Shown piece by piece: positions 28,693 to 37,166 of a stretch of 61,007 nt of DNA. Within the stretch, counting starts at the first letter, position 1; the number at the start of each line of letters is the position of its first letter. The stretch lies in the NCBI GenBank assembly GCA_000257205.1, contig AEZC01000110.1:1-61007 (forward strand), read 5' to 3'. A program made the position numbers and the translations under genes. The stretch is from Vibrio ordalii ATCC 33509 (GTDB taxonomy: Bacteria > Pseudomonadota > Gammaproteobacteria > Enterobacterales > Vibrionaceae). Below the pieces are notes generated by a model, which saw only the letters and a list, made by a program, of their open reading frames with translations, ran no database searches and was not told the DNA's origin.

Positions 28693-28694
28693 AT

Positions 28695-29435
28695 TTACCT
28701 CGTGTGAATGCTGAACTTGCGCTCAACCAATTTGAGAAGACCAGTTGATACACTGGTAAAGAAAAGGAAGATCACTGCAACAGCCATATAAAAGGTGAAT
28801 GGCATTTTTGTCGAACCCGCCGCGAGTGAGCTGACTCTGACCATATCTTCTAATCCAATAATGGAAACAAGTGCCGTCGTTTTGAGCAATACTAACCAGT
28901 TGTTACCAAATCCTGGTAACGCATGACGGACCATTTGAGGAAGCAAAATGCGTCTAAATGCTAACGTGGAACTCATACCATACGCTTTCGCCGCTTCCAT
29001 CTCCCCTTTATCAACCGCCATAATAGCGCCACGAAAGGTTTCAGCCATATAGGCACCGAAAATGAAACCTATGGTTAGCACCCCTGCAATGAAAGGGCTA
29101 ACATCAATATAATCGGGGAGATAAGCGGTCCATTCATGGCTCGGGTCACTTGCCATAAACCAACTGTTTAGCCATTCGTTGATTGAATAAAGGCTATTAT
29201 TCAACAAAATTTGACCGCCAAAGAAAATAAGCATCATTAACACAAGGTCTGGAATACCGCGAATGATGGTCGTATAAAGAGTGGCAATGGCTCTTGCCCA
29301 ACGGTAAGGTGCAAGCTTGGCTAGTGCACCTAGCATGCCAAGTAACATGGCAAGTAATAAAGAGAGCACGGCAACTTCAATGGTCAGCACCGCTCCCTTC
29401 AAAATTGAGGCTTCATACCCGTGTAGGTCCAACAT
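28695..29435 (-). CDS. hisQ: Basic amino-acid ABC transporter permease, HisQ type
   Basis: 246-residue inner-membrane permease. It resembles HisQ in its N-terminal block (YTTIIRGIPDLVLMMLIFFGGQI) and in the EAA loop EMEAAKAYGMSSTLAFRRILLP. It pairs with the HisM-type permease to form the membrane channel. A 208-base spacer with strong predicted RNA structure separates it from the upstream binding-protein gene. Confidence 0.85.
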   Translation of the reverse strand: MLDLHGYEASILKGAVLTIEVAVLSLLLAMLLGMLGALAKLAPYRWARAIATLYTTIIRGIPDLVLMMLIFFGGQILLNNSLYSINEWLNSWFMASDPSHEWTAYLPDYIDVSPFIAGVLTIGFIFGAYMAETFRGAIMAVDKGEMEAAKAYGMSSTLAFRRILLPQMVRHALPGFGNNWLVLLKTTALVSIIGLEDMVRVSSLAAGSTKMPFTFYMAVAVIFLFFTSVSTGLLKLVERKFSIHTR

Positions 29436-29465
29436 AATTCATCCCTAGTCCCTGGAGAATTTAAC

Positions 29466-29618
29466 GACTGGGTACTTCTGGAACTAGGATCCAGCCGTTA
29501 AGAATCAATGGATTCCCATCATAATTGAGAAGGTGGAGTCAACTGAGCTAACCAGTCCTAATTACAGAGTGATCGATAAACATATTCATATGCTCGGCCC
29601 ACTCTCACCTTCTAATTA
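29466..29618 (-). other. structured intra-operon spacer RNA between binding-protein and permease genes
   Basis: In the minus-strand transcript, 29618-29601 pairs with 29539-29522 over 17 base pairs with one bulged base on each side. A second stem pairs GACTGG with CCAGTC (29552-29557 with 29466-29471), and CTGGA/TCCAG (29478-29494) forms a small hairpin. The two larger stems are nested side by side. Such elements often protect the upstream binding-protein mRNA or reduce downstream expression; that role is inferred. Confidence 0.5.
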
Positions 29619-29643
29619 TATGGGTAAGATATGATGTTACAGC

Positions 29644-30420
29644 TTATTCACCGTAGACATCGTAATTAAAGTATTTGGCCGCAATTTCTTGGTAAATCCC
29701 TTGTTGACGAAGAGATTTAATCGCCATATCAAGTTTTTGAGTGAGATCTTTGTCTTGCTTACGAACCGCAATACCAAAACCATCGCCAAACCATTTCGGA
29801 TCGGTTAATGATGGGCCGACGAACTCATACGCTTCGCCGCCCGCTTTGTTAAGCACACCCTCTTCCAATGCAGAGGCATCACCCAATACTGCCGCAATAC
29901 GGCCATTGGCTAGGTCAATATAGGCTTCATCAAATGAACCATAACGGACAATTTCAACTGCATCGCCATAATTATCAGTAAGATACTTATCGTGCGTTGT
30001 TGCACGTTGTACACCAATTTTCACCCCTTTTAGACCTTCTTTAGAAAAATCCAACGCGGCTCCCTTCTTGGCGATAAATTTATTGGGAATTAATGCGTAC
30101 TTACCAGTGAAATCGACTTTTTTCTTACGCTCGTCGGTAATTGACATGGCTGCAATAATCGCATCATATTTACGTACGAGCAGTGATGGAATAATGCCAT
30201 CCCAGTCTTGTGGAACGATGTTACATTCCACTTTCATCTCCTTGCACAACGCATTGGCCATATCAACATCAAAGCCTTTGAGAGATCCATCTGCCTCTGT
30301 CCAGCTAAAAGGAGGATAAGCCCCTTCTATACCAAAACGAACCGTCTTCCATTCTTTCGCTTGGGCCATGCCAGTCATTGCACTAGCGGCAACGGCTGCA
30401 ACTAATAACCACTTTTTCAT
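29644..30420 (-). CDS. Periplasmic basic amino-acid binding protein (HisJ/ArgT family)
   Basis: Solute-binding protein of the lysine/arginine/ornithine-histidine family. From the ATG at 30420 it has 258 residues, a signal peptide ending in MAQA, the family motifs YPPFSWTEADGSLKGFDVDM and AAMSITDERKKKVDFT, and the ending KYFNYDVYGE, very like HisJ. The ATG at 30426 touches the AGGAG ribosome site directly, whereas the one at 30420 is seven bases away and is preferred. It is the second gene of the operon. Confidence 0.9.
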   Translation of the reverse strand: MKKWLLVAAVAASAMTGMAQAKEWKTVRFGIEGAYPPFSWTEADGSLKGFDVDMANALCKEMKVECNIVPQDWDGIIPSLLVRKYDAIIAAMSITDERKKKVDFTGKYALIPNKFIAKKGAALDFSKEGLKGVKIGVQRATTHDKYLTDNYGDAVEIVRYGSFDEAYIDLANGRIAAVLGDASALEEGVLNKAGGEAYEFVGPSLTDPKWFGDGFGIAVRKQDKDLTQKLDMAIKSLRQQGIYQEIAAKYFNYDVYGE

Positions 30421-30524
30421 TTCCATACTCCTGTGATTGAGATCTTATTTATTTATCATGTTGTGTTTGTGTTGGTTTTGCTTAATATTTATGTCGTGGT
30501 GAACACCACAACGCAATGAATACA

Positions 30525-31295
30525 TTAATAAATAGAGGATATAAATTGTTTTAACCGTTCAGATTTGGGCTGGGTGAACAGGATTGCAGGGTCTCCTTGC
30601 TCTTCCACTAAACCTTGGTGCAAGAACATCACATGGTTTGAAACGTCGCGAGCAAAGGCCATTTCATGAGTCACTACCAGCATAGTACGGCCTTCTTCTG
30701 CCAAGTCTCTCATAACACCCAACACTTCACCGACCAATTCAGGATCAAGTGCGGAAGTGGGCTCATCAAACAGCATGACTTCTGGCTCCACGGCTAACGC
30801 TCTAGCAATCGCCGCACGTTGTTGTTGCCCACCAGAAAGGTGTCCAGGATAATAGTCTTTACGTTCATACAGGCCGACTTTTTTTAGCAGCACCTCAGCA
30901 CTCTCGATGGCTCGTGCTTTCGGTACTCCTAACACATGAATTGGTGCTTCAATAACGTTTTCTAACACCGTCATGTGCGACCAAAGGTTAAATCCCTGAA
31001 ATACCATAGCAAGGCGTGAGCGAATTCGTTGCACCTGCTTTTCACTCACAGGTGAAGCTTCACCTTGCCGATTTTTTTTCATTTGAATGAGTTCACCATT
31101 GACCCAAATATCACCAGAGGTTGGTGTTTCAAGTAAATTGATGCATCTAAGAAAGGTACTTTTTCCCGAACCAGAAGAACCAATAATGGAGATCACATCA
31201 CCCTTACGAGCTTCTAGTGAGATTCCTTTTAGTACTTGGTTTTGACCAAAGGTTTTGTGCAGCTCTTTAATATTCAGCGCCAGTACATCAGTCAT
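30525..31295 (-). CDS. hisP: Basic amino-acid ABC transporter ATPase, HisP type
   Basis: 256-residue ABC ATPase closely resembling HisP. Walker A is GSSGSGKST, the Q-loop lies in MVFQGFNLWSHMTVLENV, the signature is LSGGQQQRAAIARAL, Walker B is VMLFDEPTSALDPE, and the switch histidine is in VVTHEM. It is the first gene of the operon; GGGAG precedes the ATG. An ArgR-type operator lies 106-144 bp upstream of the start codon. Confidence 0.92.
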   Translation of the reverse strand: MTDVLALNIKELHKTFGQNQVLKGISLEARKGDVISIIGSSGSGKSTFLRCINLLETPTSGDIWVNGELIQMKKNRQGEASPVSEKQVQRIRSRLAMVFQGFNLWSHMTVLENVIEAPIHVLGVPKARAIESAEVLLKKVGLYERKDYYPGHLSGGQQQRAAIARALAVEPEVMLFDEPTSALDPELVGEVLGVMRDLAEEGRTMLVVTHEMAFARDVSNHVMFLHQGLVEEQGDPAILFTQPKSERLKQFISSIY

Positions 31296-31400
31296 GCGCT
31301 TAACTCCCTGTATTTGCTACTGCAGAGTATTCCAACTCCCATTTTTGATACAAACTAGCATTCACACCAAAAACATGCAACAAATTATTAACCTATAAAA

Positions 31401-31439
31401 TAAGGATATTTAGTTATTTTATCTGATTAAAAATTCACA
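31401..31439. promoter_or_regulatory. tandem ArgR boxes upstream of the basic amino-acid ABC operon
   Basis: The 18-mer at 31422-31439 (TCTGATTAAAAATTCACA) fits the ARG box WNTGAATWWWWATTCANW with a single mismatch. A weaker box with about four mismatches lies at 31401-31418, exactly three bases away, the spacing used by ArgR hexamers in E. coli. This supports arginine-responsive control; binding is not shown. Confidence 0.6.
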
Positions 31440-31702
31440 TTTTAGCCAATACTTCTCCATATGGCGCATATAAATGGCACACCAAGCGATTAACACTTAA
31501 TTCATTCTATTAACATAAACTTAAAAATCGACAACCTATGCAGGCATAAAGTACACCTAGATTCATAGGATATTTAAGGTCATTAATATCATTGAAACTC
31601 TTTTACAAACATCACAATATGAAACATTATTTCAAGTAAGTAACGCCTCAACCTCCTGTTTTCATTAGGCTGCTGTAGTTTTCTTTCACATTTATTCTTA
31701 AA

Positions 31703-31716
31703 GTGATCAAGATCAA
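31703..31716. promoter_or_regulatory. FNR-like site upstream of the DUF3360 gene
   Basis: GTGATCAAGATCAA matches the FNR consensus TTGAT-N4-ATCAA at nine of ten positions. It is about 200 bp upstream of the DUF3360 start and about 30 bases before a GATAAA -10-like hexamer, close to class II activator geometry. CRP is an alternative but the fit is worse. Confidence 0.45.
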
Positions 31717-31908
31717 TCACCCTAAAGGATAAGCAAGATAAACTCGCGAGCAAAGATAAGGTTGTATAAATAACCACACACTTTTTTTAGTTGTTGTTAT
31801 GCAAGCACATATGAGATGTGCTACATATTCAATTAAAAACATTACCGCTTCTTCGCGGATTACTAGGATTCAGTACGAATTACTAACTTTTACAAATATG
31901 AGGAATCT

Positions 31909-32001
31909 ATGCCAGACGTAGTCAACAATGAGCGCTCAGAAATCGAGACGAAAAGCTATAAAGAGCTGCATCGTCCAGCATCTGAGTTTGCAAGCCGTTA
32001 A
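31909..32001 (+). pseudogene. 5' fragment of the DUF3360 gene, closed by an in-frame TAA
   Basis: From an ATG with a strong ribosome site (GAGGAATCT before it) the frame runs 30 codons, starting MPDVVNNERSEIE and ending ASEFASR, then meets TAA at 31999-32001. Beyond the stop the same frame continues without interruption as DYLDHELQIMKPRRFG into the 462-codon downstream frame. The two pieces therefore look like one gene split by a single nonsense codon, for example GAA to TAA. Confidence 0.6.
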
Positions 32002-32028
32002 GATTACCTAGACCACGAACTGCAGATC

Positions 32029-33417
32029 ATGAAGCCCCGTCGCTTTGGTTTGAACTTACCTGGTCGTGACTTCCGTTTTGAACTTGAAGATTTTGTACCA
32101 GCTATCGCGGGTACAATCGGCATTATCGCCATGTACTCAGCGGTAATGATGTCTTGGGCTGATGGCCTAACCCAAGCATGGGATCACATTCATCTAGGTA
32201 AAGACTTCGCGATTGAAGTTGCACGTGTAGAGATGTTATTTCCTGCCCTCTTCTTCTGTGTTATTGCCTCTGGTTTCTTAAACCCAAAAGCCAACTTAGC
32301 TGGCAACCATGGCCCAATGATCCCTCTTATCGGCTCAATCGCATTAGCTGGTGCACACCCTTTGGCATTGGCAATTTTGCTTGGCGTTTTTGGTCTTCTC
32401 TTAAGTTACTTTAAAGGAGGCTCGAAACTGGTCAATCTAACCTCCGAGGGAACCGCAGGCGGGTTGCTTATCTTCCTCGGCTTTACCGGAACAATGAGTC
32501 AAATTGGTTCTATCCAAACTTGGGCTACCAGTTTGCAATCGGCCGATGTCGCCGCAGGCAGCTTAGGTTACGTTGGCCTAGTGGTTTTAGGTGTCAATAT
32601 TGTGTTGTATGCATTTCTTGCAAAAATCAACATGCGTTGGTTGGCAATTCCTGTCTGTGCAATGACAGGCCTTGCGATTGCACTTTTATTCGGTACTGGC
32701 TTTGATCTTCAATTTGAAACTCAGATGGGCTTACCTAACCTTAATCCTGTTTACTGGTGGGGCTCAACCACTGAAGGTTGGATGCTTGGTTTGCCAACAG
32801 TAGAACACTTTATCGCTTCATTGCCCTTTGCTATTTTGGCCGTTGCGATGTGGTCACCAGATTTCCTTGGTCACCGAATTTTCCAAGAGTTGAACTATCC
32901 GAAGAGAACTGAAAAAGTACTGATGGATGTTGATGACACAATGACCATGGGTGGTGGTAATATCACATCGTCATGGGGAACGTATATGATCCCAGCGGCG
33001 ATTGCTAAACGCCCAATTCCTGGTGGTGCCATCATTTTAGGCTTATTGGTCATGACTATTGCTATCCTTGGCTTCCCAATGGACGTAGCGGTTTGGCCGC
33101 CAGTAATGCGTATTGCTCTATTAGTAGGGGTATTTCTTCCTTTACTAGAAGCGGGTATGCAAATGGTAAGAAACACAAAAGATTCACAAGCAGCGGGCAT
33201 TTGTATCTTTGGTAGCGCTGTGGTGAACCCTGTTCTGGCTTGGGCATTGACCATGCTACTGGACAATAATGGCCTGATTGGCGACAAAGAACGTGCATCA
33301 AAGCTGTCTTTTGTCGACAAAATCATCATTCCAGGTGGTGTGCTGATCATCTGTTTAATTGCTATGCTTGCGGTTGGTATGCTTGAAAACCAATACGGTT
33401 TAAAAGCTTGGCTATAA
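32029..33417 (+). CDS. DUF3360 polytopic membrane protein, main open frame
   Basis: 462 residues with about ten to twelve membrane helices, of the DUF3360 family of putative transporters known mainly from Vibrio and relatives; substrate unknown. Conserved-looking loops include NLAGNHGPMIPLIGS and EGTAGGLLIFLGF. The ATG at 32029 has no ribosome site and lies in frame with an upstream 30-codon fragment that has one, separated only by a TAA. So the natural protein probably starts at 31909 and is about 502 residues. As written, expression would need reinitiation, readthrough or a sequence correction. A perfect hairpin terminator follows. Confidence 0.75.
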   Translation: MKPRRFGLNLPGRDFRFELEDFVPAIAGTIGIIAMYSAVMMSWADGLTQAWDHIHLGKDFAIEVARVEMLFPALFFCVIASGFLNPKANLAGNHGPMIPLIGSIALAGAHPLALAILLGVFGLLLSYFKGGSKLVNLTSEGTAGGLLIFLGFTGTMSQIGSIQTWATSLQSADVAAGSLGYVGLVVLGVNIVLYAFLAKINMRWLAIPVCAMTGLAIALLFGTGFDLQFETQMGLPNLNPVYWWGSTTEGWMLGLPTVEHFIASLPFAILAVAMWSPDFLGHRIFQELNYPKRTEKVLMDVDDTMTMGGGNITSSWGTYMIPAAIAKRPIPGGAIILGLLVMTIAILGFPMDVAVWPPVMRIALLVGVFLPLLEAGMQMVRNTKDSQAAGICIFGSAVVNPVLAWALTMLLDNNGLIGDKERASKLSFVDKIIIPGGVLIICLIAMLAVGMLENQYGLKAWL

Positions 33418-33437
33418 TGAGATTCGACTAATACTAA

Positions 33438-33470
33438 TTTGGGTAGTGCTCGCACTACCCAAACTTTATT
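33438..33470 (+). terminator. terminator of the DUF3360 gene
   Basis: TTTGGGTAGTG pairs perfectly with CACTACCCAAA around CTCG, followed by CTTTATTT. It separates the DUF3360 gene from pflB. Confidence 0.8.
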
Positions 33471-33550
33471 TGAAAAGTTTAACTTTTATTGATTTAGTTT
33501 AAGGTTTACAAAAAAATTTTAGCCTAATCTTGTATTCAAGGCTTCAAAGC

Positions 33551-33597
33551 ACAATATCTATATTCAGATAATTGAATAGTGTGAATATAGATATTGT
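33551..33597. repeat. 16-bp perfect inverted repeat upstream of pflB
   Basis: ACAATATCTATATTCA (33551-33566) and its exact complement (33582-33597) flank a 15-base spacer. The centre is about 112 bp before the pflB ATG. There is no T-run, so it is not a standard terminator. It could be an operator or a 5' leader hairpin. Confidence 0.7.
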
Positions 33598-33685
33598 ATT
33601 AATAGAGTGTACTGCTCCTTTCGAGGATAACTGGCTCAACAGTGAAGACAGTGCGTGTTTTTTCTACTAAAAAGGTAGGTATGTC

Positions 33686-35962
33686 ATGGCAGAGCAATTT
33701 GCTAAAGCTTGGGAAAGTTTTGCTGCAGGTGAGTGGCAAAATGAAGTTAACGTTCGTGATTTTATTCAAAAGAACTATACGCCGTATGAAGGTGACGAAT
33801 CTTTCCTAGTTTCTGAAGGTACTGAAGCGACAAACAAGCTTTGGGCTAAAGTAATGGAAGGTATCAAACAGGAAAACGCGACTAAGGCCCCTGTCGATTT
33901 CGATACTGACGTTATTTCTACCATCACTGCTCACGATGCAGGCTATATCGAAAAAGATCTTGAAACTATCGTTGGTCTACAAACTGAGAAGCCACTTAAG
34001 CGCGCTATCATCCCTAACGGTGGTGTGCGTATGGTGGAAGGCTCTTGCAAAGCATACGGTAGAACTCTTGACCCTATGATTTCAAAAATCTACTCAGAAT
34101 ACCGTAAAACTCACAACGCTGGCGTTTTCGACATCTACACTCCTGATATCCTAGCGTGTCGTAAGTCTGGTGTTCTGACTGGCCTTCCTGATGCTTATGG
34201 CCGTGGCCGTATCATTGGTGACTACCGCCGCGTAGCACTTTACGGTGTTGATTTCCTAATGAAGGATAAGCTTGCTCAATTCACTTCGCTACAAGAGCGT
34301 TTTGAGAACGGCGAAGACCTAACGGCAACGATGCAACTTCGTGAAGAAATTGCCGAACAACACCGTGCACTTGGCCAAATGAAAAAAATGGCTGAAAAAT
34401 ACGGTTTTGATATCTCTCGCCCAGCAGAAACCGCACAAGAAGCTATTCAGTGGACTTACTTCGGCTACCTAGCTGCTGTTAAGTCACAAAACGGTGCAGC
34501 AATGTCGCTAGGCCGTACTTCGACTTTCCTAGATATCTTCATCCAACGTGATCTAGAAGCGGGTAAAATCACTGAAGTACAAGCTCAAGAAATGATCGAC
34601 CACTTCGTAATGAAGCTGCGTATGGTTCGTTTCCTACGCACTCCTGAATACGATGAACTATTCTCTGGTGACCCAATTTGGGCAACAGAATCAATGGGTG
34701 GTATGGGTCTTGACGGCCGTACACTCGTTACACGTTCTAACTTCCGTTTCCTAAACAGCCTATACACTATGGGTCCTTCTCCAGAGCCAAATATCACTGT
34801 ACTTTGGTCTGAGCAGCTACCTGATGGCTTTAAACGTTTCTGTGCAAAAGTATCTATCGATACTTCATCTATCCAGTACGAAAACGACGATTTAATGCGT
34901 CCAGACATGAACTCTGACGACTATGCTATCGCATGTTGTGTATCGCCAATGGTTGTAGGTAAACAAATGCAGTTCTTCGGAGCGCGTGCAAACCTTGCCA
35001 AAACCATGCTTTACACTATCAACGGTGGTGTTGATGAGAAGTTGAAAATCCAAGTTGGTCCTAAAATGGACAAGATCGCAGGTGAGTATCTTGACTATGA
35101 CGAACTATGGACAAAATTGGACCACTTCATGGATTGGTTGGCGAAGCAATATGTGACTGCACTAAACAGCATTCACTACATGCACGACAAATACAGCTAT
35201 GAAGCAGCGCTAATGGCACTGCATGATCGTGACGTTAAACGTACGATGGCATGTGGTATTGCTGGCCTGTCTGTTGCTGCTGACTCTCTATCAGCAATCA
35301 AATACGCAAAAGTTAAGCCAATTCGTGACGAAGATGGCCTAGCGATCGATTTCGAAATCGAAGGTGATTATCCTAAATTTGGTAACAATGACGCCCGCGT
35401 TGATGACATTGCATGTGAACTTGTTTCTACCTTTATGGGCAAAATCCGTAAACTTAAGATGTACCGTGATGCAATCCCAACTCAGTCTATCCTGACTATC
35501 ACTTCAAACGTGGTATATGGTAAGAAAACAGGTAACACACCTGACGGTCGTCGTGCTGGCATGCCTTTCGCACCGGGTGCGAACCCAATGCATGGTCGTG
35601 ATGAAAAAGGTGCAGTAGCATCATTGACTTCAGTAGCGAAACTACCGTTTGCTGATGCGCAAGATGGTATTTCTTATACTTTCTCTATCGTTCCAAATGC
35701 GTTAGGCAAAGAAGAAGCAAGTCAACGTGCAAACCTTGCAGGCCTTATGGATGGTTACTTCCACCATGAAGCGGGCATTGAAGGTGGTCAACACTTAAAC
35801 GTGAATGTGCTTAATCGCGAAACTCTTGAAGATGCGGTTAAACACCCTGAGAAATACCCTCAGCTAACCATTCGTGTATCTGGCTATGCTGTGCGTTTTA
35901 ACTCACTGACTGCAGAACAACAAGCTGACGTTATTGCGCGTACTTTCACTGAATCTCTATAA
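33686..35962 (+). CDS. pflB: Pyruvate formate-lyase (formate C-acetyltransferase)
   Basis: Glycyl-radical enzyme that converts pyruvate and CoA to acetyl-CoA and formate under anaerobic conditions. The 758 residues contain the adjacent active-site cysteines C417 and C418 in IACCVSPM and the radical glycine G733 in RVSGYAVRF near the C-terminus. GGTAGG precedes the ATG. Codon use looks optimised, consistent with high expression. Its activase gene pflA is not adjacent but about 3.3 kb downstream, beyond two unrelated genes. Confidence 0.98.
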   Translation: MAEQFAKAWESFAAGEWQNEVNVRDFIQKNYTPYEGDESFLVSEGTEATNKLWAKVMEGIKQENATKAPVDFDTDVISTITAHDAGYIEKDLETIVGLQTEKPLKRAIIPNGGVRMVEGSCKAYGRTLDPMISKIYSEYRKTHNAGVFDIYTPDILACRKSGVLTGLPDAYGRGRIIGDYRRVALYGVDFLMKDKLAQFTSLQERFENGEDLTATMQLREEIAEQHRALGQMKKMAEKYGFDISRPAETAQEAIQWTYFGYLAAVKSQNGAAMSLGRTSTFLDIFIQRDLEAGKITEVQAQEMIDHFVMKLRMVRFLRTPEYDELFSGDPIWATESMGGMGLDGRTLVTRSNFRFLNSLYTMGPSPEPNITVLWSEQLPDGFKRFCAKVSIDTSSIQYENDDLMRPDMNSDDYAIACCVSPMVVGKQMQFFGARANLAKTMLYTINGGVDEKLKIQVGPKMDKIAGEYLDYDELWTKLDHFMDWLAKQYVTALNSIHYMHDKYSYEAALMALHDRDVKRTMACGIAGLSVAADSLSAIKYAKVKPIRDEDGLAIDFEIEGDYPKFGNNDARVDDIACELVSTFMGKIRKLKMYRDAIPTQSILTITSNVVYGKKTGNTPDGRRAGMPFAPGANPMHGRDEKGAVASLTSVAKLPFADAQDGISYTFSIVPNALGKEEASQRANLAGLMDGYFHHEAGIEGGQHLNVNVLNRETLEDAVKHPEKYPQLTIRVSGYAVRFNSLTAEQQADVIARTFTESL

Positions 35963-35993
35963 TTTCAGTTAAATTACTAGCAAAGTAGTTAAG

Positions 35994-36020
35994 CCCCGCT
36001 CGGTGAGTGGGTTTTTTTTT
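35994..36020 (+). terminator. terminator of pflB
   Basis: Seven-pair stem CCCGCTC / GAGTGGG (one G-T wobble) around GGT, followed by nine T. Confidence 0.85.
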
Positions 36021-36163
36021 ATACTCAGAGATCAAAAATGTGTAATCCATCGGTCACAAATGTTACGGCTACCACATTTATTTTGATTCAATTGCCCATT
36101 AATCAACTAAATAGCGATTCTTTCCTATATGATTAGAGCTTGTCTATATTCTGCAGTGTCCGT

Positions 36164-37150
36164 ATGAAGTTATTTCACATTATTCCATTGACGTTACTCA
36201 GTGCTTCTGCGCTGGCCTCTCAACACGCAACCGTTGCTTTTAACCTCGACAACGATGGTGTGTTTGGCGTAGATCGCGACTACACCAATGGTTTATTTTT
36301 AAGCTACACCTCAGAGGCGATTACTCCATATTGGTGGGCTAAACCACTCAGCCTTTCGATCTGGGGAACAGCTCCGTTAGATAAATGGGAAATCACTATC
36401 GGTCACAAAATGTGGACTCCTTCGGAGATTTCTCTTACCAAACCAGAGCCGAATGAACGACCTTACGCTGGGTATTTACACACCGAGCTTAACTATATTA
36501 GTTTGCATCCCCAACAAGCCACGCGGGCAAATTTAACTATTGGAACCATTGGCGATGCTGCGCTTTCTGAAAAAGCGCAAAAGTTAGTGCACAGCATCAC
36601 TAAATCTGACGAACCTAACGGATGGGCCTACCAGGTAGAAGACAAAATCGTCGGTAGTATTGGCTACCAATCGCATTTTAATTTGACACGCTATCGCAGC
36701 TACGCTGGTACTGACGCTGAGTTTTCTAACGTTTCAAAGGTCAATGTTGGTAACTTTCGTAGTGATGTTTCGACAGGTTTCATGATGCGTTGGGGGACCG
36801 ATCTTGCAGGCAACTTTGGCAGTGCTCAAATCAGTGCAGAAAACCCTTTTTCCGCAGGGATGATTGGTGCTTCGGATACTGGATGGTTTCTCTTCGGAGG
36901 TGTAGAAGGACGCTATCGCTTCAATGACATCACCATCGAAGGAGATAGGCCTTTAAACGGATTGGATCACCCAGCAGAATATTACCAAGTTAACTTGCAA
37001 AATCTCCAAGCGACCGCTGTAGTTGGTGCGGCTTGGTATATTCAACAAGTTGGCGTGAGTTTAACGTTCATCGCAAATACACCTGAGTATAAGGAGGACA
37101 AAAGCTCCATTCACGGTGTTGGTAGCATTTCTCTTTTTGCCTTCTTCTAA
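36164..37150 (+). CDS. lpxR: LpxR-like lipid A deacylase (DUF2219)
   Basis: Outer-membrane beta-barrel of the LpxR family, which removes the 3'-acyloxyacyl group from lipid A. From the ATG at 36164 it has 328 residues, a signal peptide ending in ALA, then ATVAFNLDNDGVFGVDRDYTNG, which holds the N-D and TNG residues of the LpxR active-site region, and a terminal aromatic strand SISLFAFF. The TTG at 36140 would only lengthen the signal peptide. Assignment is from family motifs; enzymatic activity is inferred. Confidence 0.8.
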   Translation: MKLFHIIPLTLLSASALASQHATVAFNLDNDGVFGVDRDYTNGLFLSYTSEAITPYWWAKPLSLSIWGTAPLDKWEITIGHKMWTPSEISLTKPEPNERPYAGYLHTELNYISLHPQQATRANLTIGTIGDAALSEKAQKLVHSITKSDEPNGWAYQVEDKIVGSIGYQSHFNLTRYRSYAGTDAEFSNVSKVNVGNFRSDVSTGFMMRWGTDLAGNFGSAQISAENPFSAGMIGASDTGWFLFGGVEGRYRFNDITIEGDRPLNGLDHPAEYYQVNLQNLQATAVVGAAWYIQQVGVSLTFIANTPEYKEDKSSIHGVGSISLFAFF

Positions 37151-37166
37151 CATTGAAAAACTGAAA

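Larger units (their letters stand above)
31296..31908. other. divergent regulatory region between ABC operon and DUF3360 gene, no gene
   Basis: AT-rich interval without coding features. It holds an ArgR-type operator (31401-31439) oriented to serve the leftward ABC operon and an FNR-like site (31703-31716) suited to the rightward DUF3360 gene. A GATAAA -10-like hexamer at 31737-31742 lies about 30 bases from the FNR-site centre. Confidence 0.5.

Noticed and set aside
32895..33455. 186-residue minus-strand frame opposite the DUF3360 gene
   Set aside because: It is antisense to a clear membrane protein gene, with composition typical of a shadow frame and no ribosome site.
33489..33502. TTGATTTAGTTTAA as an FNR site before pflB
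   Set aside because: Only the left half matches TTGAT; the right half TTTAA has two mismatches to ATCAA. Too weak to list as a site.
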